Part shown: in pieces, positions 46,301-58,949 of the stretch
How positions within the stretch are numbered: the first letter of the stretch is position 1
Layout of the letters: each line of letters starts with the position of its first letter
DNA from: Stictocephala bisonia
Lineage: Eukaryota > Arthropoda > Insecta > Hemiptera > Membracidae
Reading direction: 5' to 3'
Length of the DNA: 64,000 bases
Assembly (NCBI GenBank): GCA_035578905.1
Contig: JAQJVL010000082.1
Coordinates: forward strand, 605,618 to 669,617
Position numbers and translations under genes: made by a program
Notes under the pieces: model-generated
What the model was told of the DNA's origin: nothing
Database searches by the model: none
The model's input: the letters and a program-made list of their open reading frames with translations, nothing else

Positions 46301-49300
46301 TGCTGGGCCAGGCTAAATCTGTACAATCTAAGCAGATTGTGCCGTACAAGTTGTCTTGTTAAACCTGGTTTAACTGATACGTTCAAATGCTTCAATAGAC
46401 ATTGTCGCTATCCCATCCCTTAATCCATGCAATTCACGTACGTTTGCTGAGCCAGGCTAAGTCTATACAATCTAAGCAGATTGTGCCGTACAAGTTATCT
46501 TGTTAAACCTGGTTTTACTGATACGGTCAAATGCTTCAATAGACATTGTCGCTATCCCATCCCTTATTCCATGCAATTCACGTACGTTTGCTGAGCCAGG
46601 CTAAGTCTATACAATCCAAGCACATTGTGAGTACAAGTTGTCTTGTTAAACCTGGTTTAACTGATACGGTCAAATGCTTCTATAGACATTGTCACTATCC
46701 CATCCCTTAATCCATGCAATTCACGTAATTTCGCTCTGCCAGGCTAAGTCTATACAATCCAAGCAGATTGAGAGTGCAAGTTGTCTTGTTAAACCTGGTT
46801 TAACTGATACGGTCAAATGCTTCAAAAAACATTGTCGCTATCCCATCCCTTAATCCATGCAATTCACGTACGTTTAATGAGCCAGGCTAAGTCTATACAA
46901 TCCAAGCACATTGTGAGTACAAGTTGTCTTGTTAAACCTGGTTTAACTGATTAGGTCAAATGCTTCAATAGACATGGTCGCTATCCCATCCCTTAATCCA
47001 TGCAATTCACGTACGTTTCCTGAGCCAGGCTGTCTATACAATCTAAGCGGATTATGAGTACAAGTTGTCTTGTTAAACCTGGTTTAACGAATACGGTCAA
47101 ATGCTTCAATAGACATTGCCGCTATCCTATCCCTTAATCCATGCAATTCACGTACGTTTGCCGAGCCAGGCTGTCTATACAATCCAAGCACATTGTGAGT
47201 AAAGTTGTCTTGTTAAACCTGGTTTAACTGATACGGTTAAATGCTTCAATAGACATTGTCACTATACCATCCCTTAATCCATGCAATTCACGTACGCTTG
47301 CTCTGCCTGGCAAGTCTATACAATCCAAATGGATTGTGCGTACAAGTTGTCTTATTAAACCTGGTTTAACGGATACGTTAAAATGCTTCAATAGATATTG
47401 TCGCTATCCCATCCCTTATTCCATGCAATTCACGTACGCTTGCTCTGCCAGGCAAAGTCTATAAAATCCAAGTGGATTGTGCGTACAAGTTGTCTTATTA
47501 AACCTGGTTTATCGGATACGTAAAAATGCTTTAATAGACATTGTCACTATCCCATCCCTTAATCCATACAATTCACGTACGCTTGCTCTGCCAGGCTAAG
47601 TCTATACAATCCAAGCAGATTGTGAGGACAAGTTATCTTGTTACACCTGGTTTAACGGATACGGTTAAATGCTTCAATAAAAATTGTAGCTATTCCATCC
47701 CTTAATCCATGCAATTCACGTACGTTTAATGAGCCAGGCTAAATCTATACAATCCAATTGGATTGTGCGTAGAAGTTGTCTTATTAAACCTGGTTTAACG
47801 AATACGTTAAAATGCTTCCATAGACATTGTCGCTATTCCATCCCTTAATCCATGCAATTAACGTACTTTTGCTGAGCCAGGTTAAGTCTATACAATCCAA
47901 GCGGATTGTGAGTACTAGTTGTCTTGTTAGACCTGGTTTAACGGATACGGTTAAATGCTTCAATAAAAATTGTCGCTATCCCATCCCTTAATCCATGCAA
48001 TTCACGTACGTTTACTGAGCCAGGCTAAGTCTATACAATCCAATTGGATTGTGCGTAGAAGTTGTCTTATTAAACCTGGTTTAACGAATACGTTAAAATG
48101 CTTCCATAGACATTGTCGCTCTTCCATCCCTTAATCCATGCAATTAACGTACTTTTGCTGAGCCAGGCTAAGTCTATACAATCCAAGCACATTGTGAGTA
48201 CAAGTTGTCTTGTTAAACCTCGTTTAACTAATACGGTCAAATGCTTCAATAGACATTGTCACTATCCCATCCCTTAATCCATGCAATTCACGTACGTTTG
48301 CTCTGCCAGGCTAAGTCTATACAATCCAAGCAGATTGTGAGTACAAGTTGTCTTGTTAAACCTGGTTTAACTGATACGGTCAAATGCTTCAAAAGACATT
48401 GTCGCTATCCCATCCCTTAATCCATGCAATTCACGTACGTTTCCTGAGCCAGGCTGTCTATACAATCTAAGCGGATTATGAGTACAAGTTGTCTTGTTAA
48501 ACCTGGTTTAACGAATACGGTCAAATGCTTCAATAGACATTGTCGCTATCCTATCCCTTAATCCATGCAATTCACGTACGTTTGCTGAGCCAGGCTGTCT
48601 ATACAATCCAAGCACATTGTGAGTACAAGTTGTCTTGTTAAACCTGGTTTAACTGATACGGTTAAATGCTTCAATAGACATTGTCACTATCCCATCCCTT
48701 AATCCATGCAATTCACGTACGCTTGCTCTGCCAGGCTAAGTCTATACAATCCAAGCGGATTGTGCGTACAAGTTGTCTTATTAAACCTGGTTTAACGGAT
48801 ACGTTAAAATGCTTCAATAGACATTGTCGCTATCTCATCCCTTAATCCATGCAATTCACGTACGCTTGCTCTGCCAGGCAAAGTCTATAAAATCCAAGTG
48901 GATTGTCCGTCCAAGTTGTCTTATTAAACCTGGTTTATCGGATACGTAAAAATGCTTTAATAGACATTGTCACTATCCCATCCCTTAATCCATGCAATTC
49001 ACGTACGCTTGCTCTGCCAGGCTAAGTCTATACAATCCAAGCAGATTGTGAGGACAAGTTATCTTGTTACACCTGGTTTAACGGATACGGTTAAATGCAT
49101 CAATAGACATTGTCGCTATTCCATCCCTTAATCCATGCAATTAACGTACTTTTGCTGAGCCAGGTTAAGTCTATACAATCCAAGCGGATTGTGAGTACTA
49201 GTTGTCTTGTTAAACCTGGTGCAACGGATACGGTCAAATGCTTCAATTGACATAGTCACTATCCCATCCCTTAATCCATGCAATTGACGTACGTTTGTTC

Positions 49301-51830
49301 TGCCAGGCTAAGTCCATACAATCCAAGCAGATTGTGAGGACAAGTTATCTTGTTACACCTTGTTTAACGGATACGTTCAAATGCTTAAATATAAATGGTC
49401 ACTATCCCATCCCTTAATCCATGCAATTCACGTACGTTTGCTGAGCCAGGCTATGTCTGTACAATCCAAGCACATTGTGAGTACACGTTGTCTTGTTAAA
49501 CCTGGTGTAACTGATACGGTTAAATGCTTCAATAGACATTGTCGCTATCCCATCCTTTAATCCATGCAATTCACGTACGTTTGCTGAGCCAGGCTGTCTA
49601 TACAATCCAAGCGGATTGTGAGTAAAAGTTATCTTGTTAAACCTGGTTTAATGGATACGTTCAAATGCTCCAATAGTCATTGTCACTATCTCATCCCTTA
49701 ATCCATGCAATTCACGTACGTTAGCTGAGCCAGGCTTTGTCTGTACAATCCATGCAGATTGTGAGTACAAGTTTTCTTGTTAAACCTGGTTTAACGGATA
49801 CGTTCAAATGCTTCAAAAGACATTGTCGCTATCCCATCCCTTAATCCATGCAATTCACGTACGTTTGCTGAGCCAGGCTGTCTATACAATCCAAGCGGAT
49901 TGTGAGTAAAAGTTGTCTTGTTAAACCTGGTTTAATGGATACGTTCAAATGCTCCAATAGTCATTGTCACTATCTCATCTCTTAATCCATGCAATTCACG
50001 TACGTTTGCTGAGCCAGGCTATGTCTGTACAATCCAAGCACATTGTGAGTACACGTTGTCTTGTTAAACCTGGTGTAACTGATACGGTTAAATGCTTTAA
50101 TAGACATTGTCGCTATCCCATCCCTTAATCCATGCAATTCACGTACGTTTAATGAGCCAGGCAAAGTCTATACAATCCAAGCACATTGTGAGTACAAGTT
50201 GTCTTGTTAAACCTGGTTTAACTGATAAGGTCAAATGCTTCAATAGACATTGTCACTATCCCATCCCTTAATCCATGCGATTCACGTACGCTTGCTCTGC
50301 CAGGCTAAGTCTATACAATCCAAGCGGATTGTGAGTACTAGTTGTCTTGTTAAACCTGGTTTAACGGATACGGTCAAATGCTTCAATAGACATTGTCACT
50401 ATCCTATCCCTTAATTCATGCAATTCACGTACGCTTGCTCTGCCAGGCTAAGTCTATACTATCCAAGCAGATTGTGAGTACAAGTTGTCTTGTTAAACCT
50501 GGTTTAACTGATACGGTTAAATGCTTCAATAGACATTGTCACTATCCCATCCCGTAATCCATGCAATTCACGTACGTTTGCTGAGCCAGGCTGTCTATAC
50601 AATCCAAGTGGATTGTGAGTACAAGTTGTCTTGTTAAACCTGATTTAATGGATACGTTCAAATGCTCCAATAGTCATTGTCGCTATCCCATCCCTTAATC
50701 CATGCAATTCACTTACGTTTGCTGAGCCAGGCTATGTCTATACAATCCAAGCAGATTGTGCGTACAAGTTGTCTTGTTAAACCTGGTTTAACTGATACGG
50801 TTAAATGCTTCAATAGACATTGTCGCTATGCCATCCCTTAATCCATGCAATTCACGTACGTTTTATGAGCCAGGCTAAGTCTATACAATTCAAGCGGATT
50901 GTGAGTACACGTTGTCTTGTTAAACCTGGTTTAACTGATACGGTTAAATGCTTCAATAGACATTGTCACTATCCCATCCCGTAATCCATGCAATTCACGT
51001 ACGTTTGCTGAGCCAGGCTGTCTATACAATCCAAGTGGATTGTGAGTACAAGTTGTCTTGTTAAACCTGATTTAATGGATACGTTCAAATGCTCCAATAG
51101 TCATTGTCGCTATCCCATCCCTTAATCCATGCAATTCACTTACGTTTGCTGAGCCAGGCTATGTCTATACAATCCAAGCAGATTGTGCGTACAAGTTGTC
51201 TTGTTAAACCTGGTTTAACGGATACGTTCAAATGCTTCAAAAGACATTGTCGCTATCCCATCCCTTAATCCATGCAATTCACGTACGTTTAATGAGCCAG
51301 GCTAAGTCTATCCAATCCAAGCAAATTGTGCGTACAAGTTGTCTTGTAAACCTGGTTTAACTGATACGGTTAAATGCTTCAATAGACATTGTCGCTATGC
51401 CATCCCTTAATCCATGCAATTCACGTACGTTTTATGAGCCAGGCTAAGTCTATACAATTCAAGCGGATTGTGCGTACAAGTTGTCTTGTTAAACCTGGTT
51501 TAACTGATACGGTTAAATGCTTCAATAGACATTGTCGCTATGCCATCCCTTAATCCATGCAATTCACGTACGCTTGCTCTGCCAGGCTAAGTCTATACAA
51601 TCCAAGCAGATTGTGAGGACAAGTTATCTTGTTACACCTGGTTTAACGGATACGTTCAAATGCTTCAATATAAATGGTCGCTATCCCATCCCTTAATCCA
51701 TGCAATTCACGTACGTTTAATGAGCCAGGCTAAGTCTATACAATCCAAATGTGAGGACATTTTATTTTGTTAAGCCTGCTTTTAATGGATACGGTCAAAT
51801 GCTTCAATAGACACTGATGTCAGCCTCTGC
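43316..51830 (+). repeat. About 143-bp satellite, main block (about 59 copies)
   Basis: The monomer runs CCAGGCTAAGTCTATACAAT, CCAAGCAGATTGTGAGTACA, AGTTGTCTTGTTAAACCTGG, TTTAACTGATACGGTCAAAT, GCTTCAATAGACATTGTCGC, TATCCCATCCCTTAATCCAT, GCAATTCACGTACGTTTGCT, GAG. Lengths range about 139-145. Each monomer has a dyad GTTAAACC-T-GGTTTAAC and the palindrome ACGTACGT. Variants fall into classes: GAGCCAGG or CTCTGCCAGG; GCAGATTGTGCC, GCACATTGTGAG or GCGGATTGTGAG. Blocks are re-used: 50582 and 51008 start near-identical runs 426-427 bp apart (three units), and 43741 and 45738 start similar runs about 14 units apart. ORFs of 60-66 codons inside are chance. Confidence 0.97.
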
Positions 51831-51834
51831 CTAA

Positions 51835-52550
51835 GGCTGTGCACTAAATATATACAGTGGTGTTTGAAAATTACGTCAAACCTGTTAAGGAAACATGATG
51901 AAATAAGAAAAAAAAGTTCTCCAAACAATTTTTTTTAAATGATTCGTTTTCAGTTGAATGTCTGTTTGTCATTTTAACATAACTCTATAGTTGGCGAAGC
52001 TGCGGAATTGAAAATTGTCACACTACTAGTTTATTTTAGAGCTAACATTTTTGAAAAAACTAATAAAATAACATTAAAGTTTTTAAATGGCTGCCACTTC
52101 AGAATTTAGATACTAATTTTCATTAAACCATGATAATAACCATTTATTAACCATGATTAATTCATGATACGATAAAATTATAGCAAACGTAAAACCAGCC
52201 TGTTACTCGTATTATATAGCTTAAGGAAAAATTATTTTATTAATTCTATTCGAATGATAGGTCTAAAATAGGCATGCAAAGTTAAACTCTTGTAATTTGT
52301 AGAACTTTTGAGTTGTTACGTAAAAATATAAAACAGACATACAGATTGAAAACAAAGCATATTTTCATATTTGTTTTCAGAACTTTCTTTGTTTTAACAT
52401 GATTAATTTTTTTCTTAAATTTGTTGAATTTAAAAGTTAACACCCTGTGAAAGTACTTGTTTAGGCATTACTTTAATTTTGTGATTGTTCATATCCTGGT
52501 TATAATAATATTACACTTTTTAACCTCAAAATAGTAACCAAATGTAATAA
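51835..52550. other. AT-rich non-coding spacer
   Basis: No gene seen after the satellite end (CACTGATGTCAGCCTCTGCC marks unique sequence). Confidence 0.5.
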
Positions 52551-52890
52551 AATGTTTTAAATATAACATGTATTTTTAAACAAACAGTGACATTAATTGT
52601 AGTTAACAGTAGCGCAAAAACAAGTAATTTTATTCAAAGACGAATGCATGTTTAAAATATATTTTTATTCATACTTTATTTGAATTTCGATAGATTTCAG
52701 TTTTTTTTTTCAATTTTAAATATAACATGTTAATATAACATGTTTTTTTAAACATACAGTGACATTAATTGCAGTTAACAGTAGCGTAAAAACAAGTAAT
52801 TTTATTCAAAGACGAAAGAACGTTTAAAATATATTTTTATTCATACTTTATTTGAATTTCGATAAATTTCAGTTATTTTCAATTTTAAAT
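52551..52890. repeat. 172-bp tandem duplication
   Basis: CAGTGACATTAATTG, AGTTAACAGTAGCG and TATTTTTATTCATACTTTAT occur twice at an offset of 172 bp (CAGTGA at 52585 and 52757). The copies are about 90% alike by eye. Confidence 0.9.
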
Positions 52891-52894
52891 AATG

Positions 52895-53820
52895 TATCTA
52901 ATTAATTATTTTCTTAATCTAAAGGGATGCGTAATTTGCACTTAATTAGTAAAAGTAAACACAACCAAACAGCAATATTGTTATGACAATATCTCCTGGT
53001 ACCCATATTACAAATGACAAATTAATATTGCAAACACTAATAATACTAACGCTGTGCCCCCCAGCCTTATTTATTACGCAATTGTATTAATAAACAATAC
53101 CTTTGAGGCATTCGCGACCCGAGCTACTGGGGCTGTTGTGTTGAAAATACTTGACACCATGTTAGCTGTAAAATAAATAAACAAAAAACTCGTAGATTCA
53201 TTTTACTTGGACATTTTATCACAAATTTATAAACATAATTAACAATCCTTTCACTCTACAAGAGTGGTTTAGTAGGTAAACGCACTGATAGAATATCACA
53301 TTCACATCTCAAGCATACAACAACTTCTTAATATCGTAAAATGAAACGTTATGTTATTTTATAACAACTTGGTAGGGTATTGGCGTAAACTGTATATTAC
53401 TTATAAGTAAACGAGACTAAAATCATAACCCTAAACTAAATAATTACTACATTTAATTTTTATTTTATTGAAAACGTTAAATGTTTGTTTTCAACCAATG
53501 AAAAAGATACGAAAATTATTTAACTACCAAAACTCAATAAAAAAAACATCACTCATACATATGTACTTAGCCGATTGACAATAATTATTTATTTATTTTT
53601 CTAACTTTAAAGACGCCGATCGTCAATATATAGGCGTGAATGGATTTCGAACGAGTGATGAATGTAGATAGTGAATGTAGTCATTGTTACAAACTAAGGC
53701 CGACTATCCATTTGAAAGTGTCGTTTAGAAATAGCCCAGTTACAAATTAACATCCGGTGTTTACCAGCTGATCCCTTTCAAATTTTTGTATGACTTATAT
53801 TTTTACCTCCATGAAAAACG
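52895..53820. other. AT-rich non-coding spacer
   Basis: No gene recognised. Confidence 0.5.
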
Positions 53821-53829
53821 CCAAAAACT

Positions 53830-54095
53830 AGGGTTTCTATTTAAACGATTCGGTTCGTAATAGTAATCATACCGTAACACTTGAAGTGTCATTTGAAAGG
53901 TTAAGATCAATTTTAATGGACCATAAGTTGTTTTTTTGTAAAAAAAATTATAATTTATATACTGTAAATGCCTTTCTTGATGATTTTGAATTAAAAACTC
54001 ATAGTATGCTCCTCTAGAATGGTCACTTAATAGTAATACATCATTTACTATAGCTCATAACAATAATCAAAAACCGTACAGTTGAAACAGAAAAC
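53830..54095. repeat. Foldback remnant of dispersed repeat family A
   Basis: TTTCTATTTAAACGATTCGG TTCGTAATAGTAATCATA at 53837 resembles the reverse complement of 54020-54095 (TTTCAACTGTACGG, ATTATTGTTATGAGCTATAG). The two ends are inverted relative to each other. Both resemble the segments at 345-430 and 3955-4090. The 75-bp array starts directly at the right end. Confidence 0.5.
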
Positions 54096-54100
54096 GTGTT

Positions 54101-54779
54101 TTGGCCCGCTGATGGTAAAACTGCTTTGCCACTATAAGTCTGGGACTGTCGACTTACCTCTGTTGGCTCGAGAGTTTGGCCCGCTGACGGTAAAACTGCT
54201 TTGCCACTATAAGTCTAGGGCTGTCGACTTACCTCTGTTGGCTCGAGAGTTTGGCCCGCTGACGGTAAAACTGCTTTGCCACTATAAGTCTAGGGCTGTC
54301 GACTTACCTCTGTTGGCTCGAGAGTTTGGCCCGCTGACGGTAAAACTGCTTTGCCACTATAAGTCTAGGGCTGTCGACTTACCTCTGTTGGCTCGAGAGT
54401 TTGGCCCGCTGACGGTAAAACTGCTTTGCCACTATAAGTCTAGGGCTGTCGACTTACCTCTGTTGGCTCGAGAGTTTGGCCCGCTGACGGTAAAACTGCT
54501 TTGCCACTATAAGTCTAGGGCTGTCGACTTACCTCTGTTGGCTCGAGAGTTTGGCCCGCTGACGGTAAAACTGCTTTGCCACTATAAGTCTAGGGCTGTC
54601 GACTTACCTCTGTTGGCTCGAGAGTTTGGCCCGCTGACGGTAAAACTGCTTTGCCACTATAAGTCTAGGGCTGTCGACTTACCTCTGTTGGCTCGAGAGT
54701 TTGGCCCGCTGACGGTAAAACTGCTTTGCCACTATAAGTCTAGGGCTGTCGACTTACCTCTGTTGGCTCGAGAGTTTGG
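54101..54779 (+). repeat. 75-bp tandem array, nine copies, eight identical
   Basis: The unit is TTTGGCCCGCTGACGGTAAA, ACTGCTTTGCCACTATAAGT, CTAGGGCTGTCGACTTACCT, CTGTTGGCTCGAGAG. Copy 1 differs at three bases or so; copies 2-9 are identical by eye, so expansion is very recent. A 233-codon frame (54082-54783, units FGPLTVKLLCHYKSRAVDLP LLARE) runs through because 75 is divisible by three. On the minus strand each unit contains CAGAGGTAAGTCGAC, a strong 5' splice-site consensus. No known protein matches. Confidence 0.97.
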
Positions 54780-54789
54780 TTAACGACCC

Positions 54790-57235
54790 CCACTATTTCA
54801 TTAAACCTAAGGAAGCCCTGCACTCTCTATTTCATGTATTCTTTAATGAATTGCCTTTATAAACAACAAAGTAAATTAATTAAACATTCGACTGCTTCTC
54901 ACTATGCACCCAGCTCATTTTTAGCCACCACTCTAGTTATATAACTCTTAGAAAAGTTAAGAAAATTAAGATTTTATTTGTAAAGTTTACTAAATAGACC
55001 TTATATTAACTGAACTCAAGACCTAACATGAAAATATTTTACCTTTTAATCAAAACATTGCAATAATTTGGAAGCCCAAGCATACAAATATTTAAATTTT
55101 TATTTCAATAAATCTGTGTCTAGTTTGCAGATAGATGTTAAGAGTTGCAGAAATGCAAGTATTTAGCAAAAACACTTACGTATTATTTTCTATATTTTCC
55201 GTTCAAGTGCTGGTAGATTAAAATCCAGAGCTTCATGTTACACTTAACAAAATATATCAACGGAAATAATAACACAAATAGAAATATAGTTCACTTTTTT
55301 TGTTGTGTTTTTGTTTTTGTTGTGTAATATAAAACAAATACCTAAGATGTTAAGATTTTTATTTCAATCAATATGTTCGTAGTTTCAATGAAAAAAATAT
55401 GTCATAGTTAATGTTACAAGCTAAACGTATTATTATGTTTATTTGTATGTGGTATTAGAAACAGATTCTATACATGTTTATCAGCTGACAACTCACACAA
55501 CATTCGTATCAATAAGACACTTAGCCATTAGGCAAGTTTATGTATCGTAATTGCATACCTAAAATAAACTTATATCTTTGTAAAATAAAAGTCAAGGCAA
55601 ATTTATTTTTCCTCGTTAATTTCAGTTAAAAAGTTTTAACTTTTAAGTAATTTATATACAAGAGATGTTTTTTACTACATTATCACCTGATTTATCTATA
55701 TAAACGGTTAGCTATTACTAACAATAGTTCTGTATTTGTTTATAGTCGATATTTTTAAGCTATCAACATTTTCTTTATATTTTAGTTGTGACAAAAATGT
55801 ATAAAAAGCGTTTTTTTATATCAAAATCTCTTTATGATTTTGAAATGTATATAAATGTAACTTTACTGATATTTTTATTAATATATATAAAATATATATA
55901 TATATATTTTTATCCAAATATAAAAATAATTCGATTTTTTTCGATGAAACTAAGCTCCAATTTTTAAATAACCGTTTGAAACCGTATAGAATAGAATATG
56001 CATTATTTTTCTGAAAGATTCACACAGTGTACAGATATATTATTATGCATAAATATATTTACATGAATATACAGTATACTTATTCTAACAAAGTATAAAT
56101 CACATCACAAATAAAATGTTTACTTATTTGATAGTTTTTAGGTACCTAAATTAACAAATAAATCTTTCAAACACCAATTAGAGTCTCAGAAAGCAGCTGG
56201 ACTTAGTATTATTATTTTTTATGATTTTAGCTATTTTTATTATTTTTTTTATATATATATTATCTACTGCTTCATTGGTCTCAACTACAATAATTATTAT
56301 TCAACGGGAATTCTTCCATTTTATAGGTAAGTATAAGTAAGGTAAGGTAAGGTATAAGTAGCGTATTCAAGCCAGTTGATTTGAAATATGTCCGCTTCAA
56401 TTCAACTTCAAAAACTTCAGTAATACGCTTTGCTGTTTTTATCTCTTAATTTTTCTAGTTATTTTCATTTTCATCTGGTTCTATGATGTCTGGGAAATTA
56501 TTATCAGTGTCCTGTAATGAATATTAGTTTTCTTTTGGTTTTAAGGATGTTTTTATTGTTAATTTTACTTTTATCTATTTTTTAATATACTAGTTGGTTT
56601 TAGACGGTTCAAAAACAACACTTCATCGATATTAATTGTTTTATTTAAGAATGTAAAGATTGGTAAACATACATGTCATATAATCATTTTTTTATAAGCT
56701 ATTATTAATGTTATTACTTGATTTAAATAAGAAATTTCACCTTACATTTGTACATTACAGCATACGGATCCATTAATTAGAGAGTGTATGTATTATTCCC
56801 TGTCAATTATAATTATGATTTTTAACGAGCTCTCAAAGAAAAACAGGCACGAAAAGTAACAGGATCACTATTTTCACTTAGAATTATATGATTTGAATTT
56901 TTTTAATTTTAAAATGTAAAATTTATTCCTGATTTCATAATTAATTACTTGATTTATATACATACAAATCAATTTAACATTTAATAATATGCTAGTTAAC
57001 TTTGTCTTTTAAACACAAAAAATTGTTTTCTTGATTTCCTACACTCCTAAAACAATACTTGAAAATAGACCATTGTTTGTGGGAGACTTGAGGCAAAGAG
57101 GAAATGAATTAGACTAAGTGACTGGGAACAGCTTCAACAGGAAACAGTGACAAGGCTAACCCGTTCCACTGAACTCCTGAATGCATTAACTATGTATGTA
57201 GCTCATTTACTCCTCTCACAAAGTACATTTCTCTG
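54790..57235. other. AT-rich non-coding region
   Basis: No gene. Short TA-rich runs near 55885-55910 and 56255-56270, and a GGTAAG/GTATAAGTAAG simple repeat at 56325-56360. Confidence 0.5.
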
Positions 57236-57241
57236 CTACAT

Positions 57242-57329
57242 GATCAAACTGTGATTTTACACTTAAAGTGCATATGTCATACTCAGATCAAACTGTGATT
57301 TTACACTTAAAGTGCATATGTCATACTCA
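57242..57329. repeat. Perfect 44-bp tandem duplication
   Basis: GATCAAACTGTGATTTTACA CTTAAAGTGCATATGTCATA CTCA occurs at 57242 and 57286 without visible difference. Contains the short dyad CACTT-A-AAGTG. Confidence 0.95.
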
Positions 57330-57750
57330 GATCTCACAACTATCAATTTTTGTAGAATTAGTATACTTAATCAATTTAAAAATTATGTAACCCACTTCCA
57401 ATTTAAATTTAGCGTAGAGATTTATCTATACCTTGTTCAACCTTTTAAAGTTCTCTTTTTGTGTAATTTATATCTCCCTTGTAAAGTTAATTTTGTGAAC
57501 TATATAATACCACCACTTTTTCATATTAAGTTAAGCGGAAATTATTGTTTTATTTTTACTATTAAAAATAGAGATCATTGTATGGACTTGATTATTCTAT
57601 AAAGAAAATTAAAATATATTGACAAGGACCGTTGGATTGTTCCTTGTATTTAATTGATTGGGGTTATTATTCTTTTCATTTATTACTTACTGTTTCTGTT
57701 ACTCATTATAGTTTTAAACTTAAAACAATAAGTGCATAAAATATATATTT
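57330..57750. other. AT-rich non-coding spacer
   Basis: The 96-codon ORF at 57312-57602 is made of AT-rich codons, starts within the duplication and shows no motif. Not considered a gene. Confidence 0.4.
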
Positions 57751-57756
57751 GCTTAT

Positions 57757-58358
57757 AGTATATTTCATAACAAGAGGGGAAAGTGGGGTTTTGCATGTTC
57801 GAAGCCATATGTTTGAAGTGCGAGACTTGTCGAGCACTTCGAATGGTCGAGAACATACAAAACACTTTCACTCGAGATTTGAACGATACTTTTCACTACA
57901 CTACGGAATAAAAACAGGTGTTATTGACTGTGGAAAATTTTCGGTTGTAAACAATGTTACTTTCGGTAGTAAACAATAGACAGCTGTTGAAAATATGATG
58001 TTTCGCAGGTTGTAAATACATAACGAAAACAGCTAAACTCATAGTAGTGTAGTGAAATAGTATATTTCATAACAAGAGTGGAAAGTGGGATTTTGCATGT
58101 TCGAGACCATATGTTGAAGTGCGAGACTTGTCGAGCACTTCGAATGGTCGAGAACATACAAAACACTTTACTCGAGTTTTGAACGATACTTTTCACTACA
58201 CTACGGAATAAAAACAGGTGTTGTTGACTGTGGAAAATTTTCGGTTGTAAACAATGTTACTTTCGAAACAATAGACAGCTGTTGAAAATAATGATGTTTC
58301 GCAAGTTGTAAACACATAACGAAAACAGCTAAACTCATAGTAGTGTAGTGAAAAAATA
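57757..58358. mobile_element. Tandem pair of a 302-bp foldback element
   Basis: AGTATATTTCATAACAAGAG begins at 57757 and 58059, offset 302. Each copy has an internal stem GAAGTGC..GCACTTC around CGAGACTTGTCGA, and an outer pair TTTCACTACACTAC / GTAGTGTAGTGAAA enclosing about 140 bp. The copies differ by small indels (e.g. CTTTCGGTAGTAAACAATAG beside CTTTCGAAACAATAG). Minus- and plus-strand ORFs of 62-79 codons cross it. Probably a MITE-like family; the superfamily is unknown. Confidence 0.7.
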
Positions 58359-58359
58359 T

Positions 58360-58799
58360 ATACCGTATCATAGATTTTTTTGTACTATTGGTGAACAACA
58401 AAGACCGAATATAAAGGTATAACCTTTATATTCTGTGAAAAGTTTATAGTGAAATAATATTTGTTTTATAATATTAATATTATAGGAAAATATATTTTAC
58501 TTGTAAAATGTCTTGAGATTAAGGGAATGTCTTATTTCATGGGAAGTGGTAATTAACCGTTTAATGAGTTTGTAATAAAAGAAATTCATTATTTTTGTGT
58601 TTCTAAATATAATAAATATTATTAATAATGAGGCAAAATACAGCATTTTATGTAATTTATATGTTTTGTTTTTGTACATTCACATTTCTATGAATTCTTG
58701 TAAGCTTTTTTTTGTTTTCTTTTATAAATTTAAGGGATTGAAAACGTTTTGCCATTCTCTTAATTTATTTCATCCAGCCATAATAATAATAACTATTAT

Positions 58800-58800
<1 letters not shown>
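58360..58800. other. AT-rich spacer
   Basis: No gene; the ORF at 58597-58878 runs into the TA microsatellite and is chance. Confidence 0.45.

Positions 58801-58803
<3 letters not shown>

Positions 58804-58866
<63 letters not shown>
58804..58866. repeat. (TA)n microsatellite
   Basis: An uninterrupted TA run of about 63 bp. It is separated from a second TA run by a 38-bp segment containing GTAAGTAGCCCTAATTTTTA. Confidence 0.97.
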
Positions 58867-58868
<2 letters not shown>

Positions 58869-58901
58869 ATGTAAGTAGCCCTAATTTTTAACTTTATATA
58901 T

Positions 58902-58904
<3 letters not shown>

Positions 58905-58944
<40 letters not shown>
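58905..58944. repeat. (TA)n microsatellite
   Basis: A second TA run of about 40 bp, after AACTTTATATATTAAA. Confidence 0.97.
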
Positions 58945-58946
<2 letters not shown>

Positions 58947-58949
58947 CTT

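Noticed and set aside
43316..51830. CRISPR-like regular spacing
   Set aside because: The whole 143-bp monomer repeats; there are no short repeats with unique spacers, and the genome is eukaryotic.
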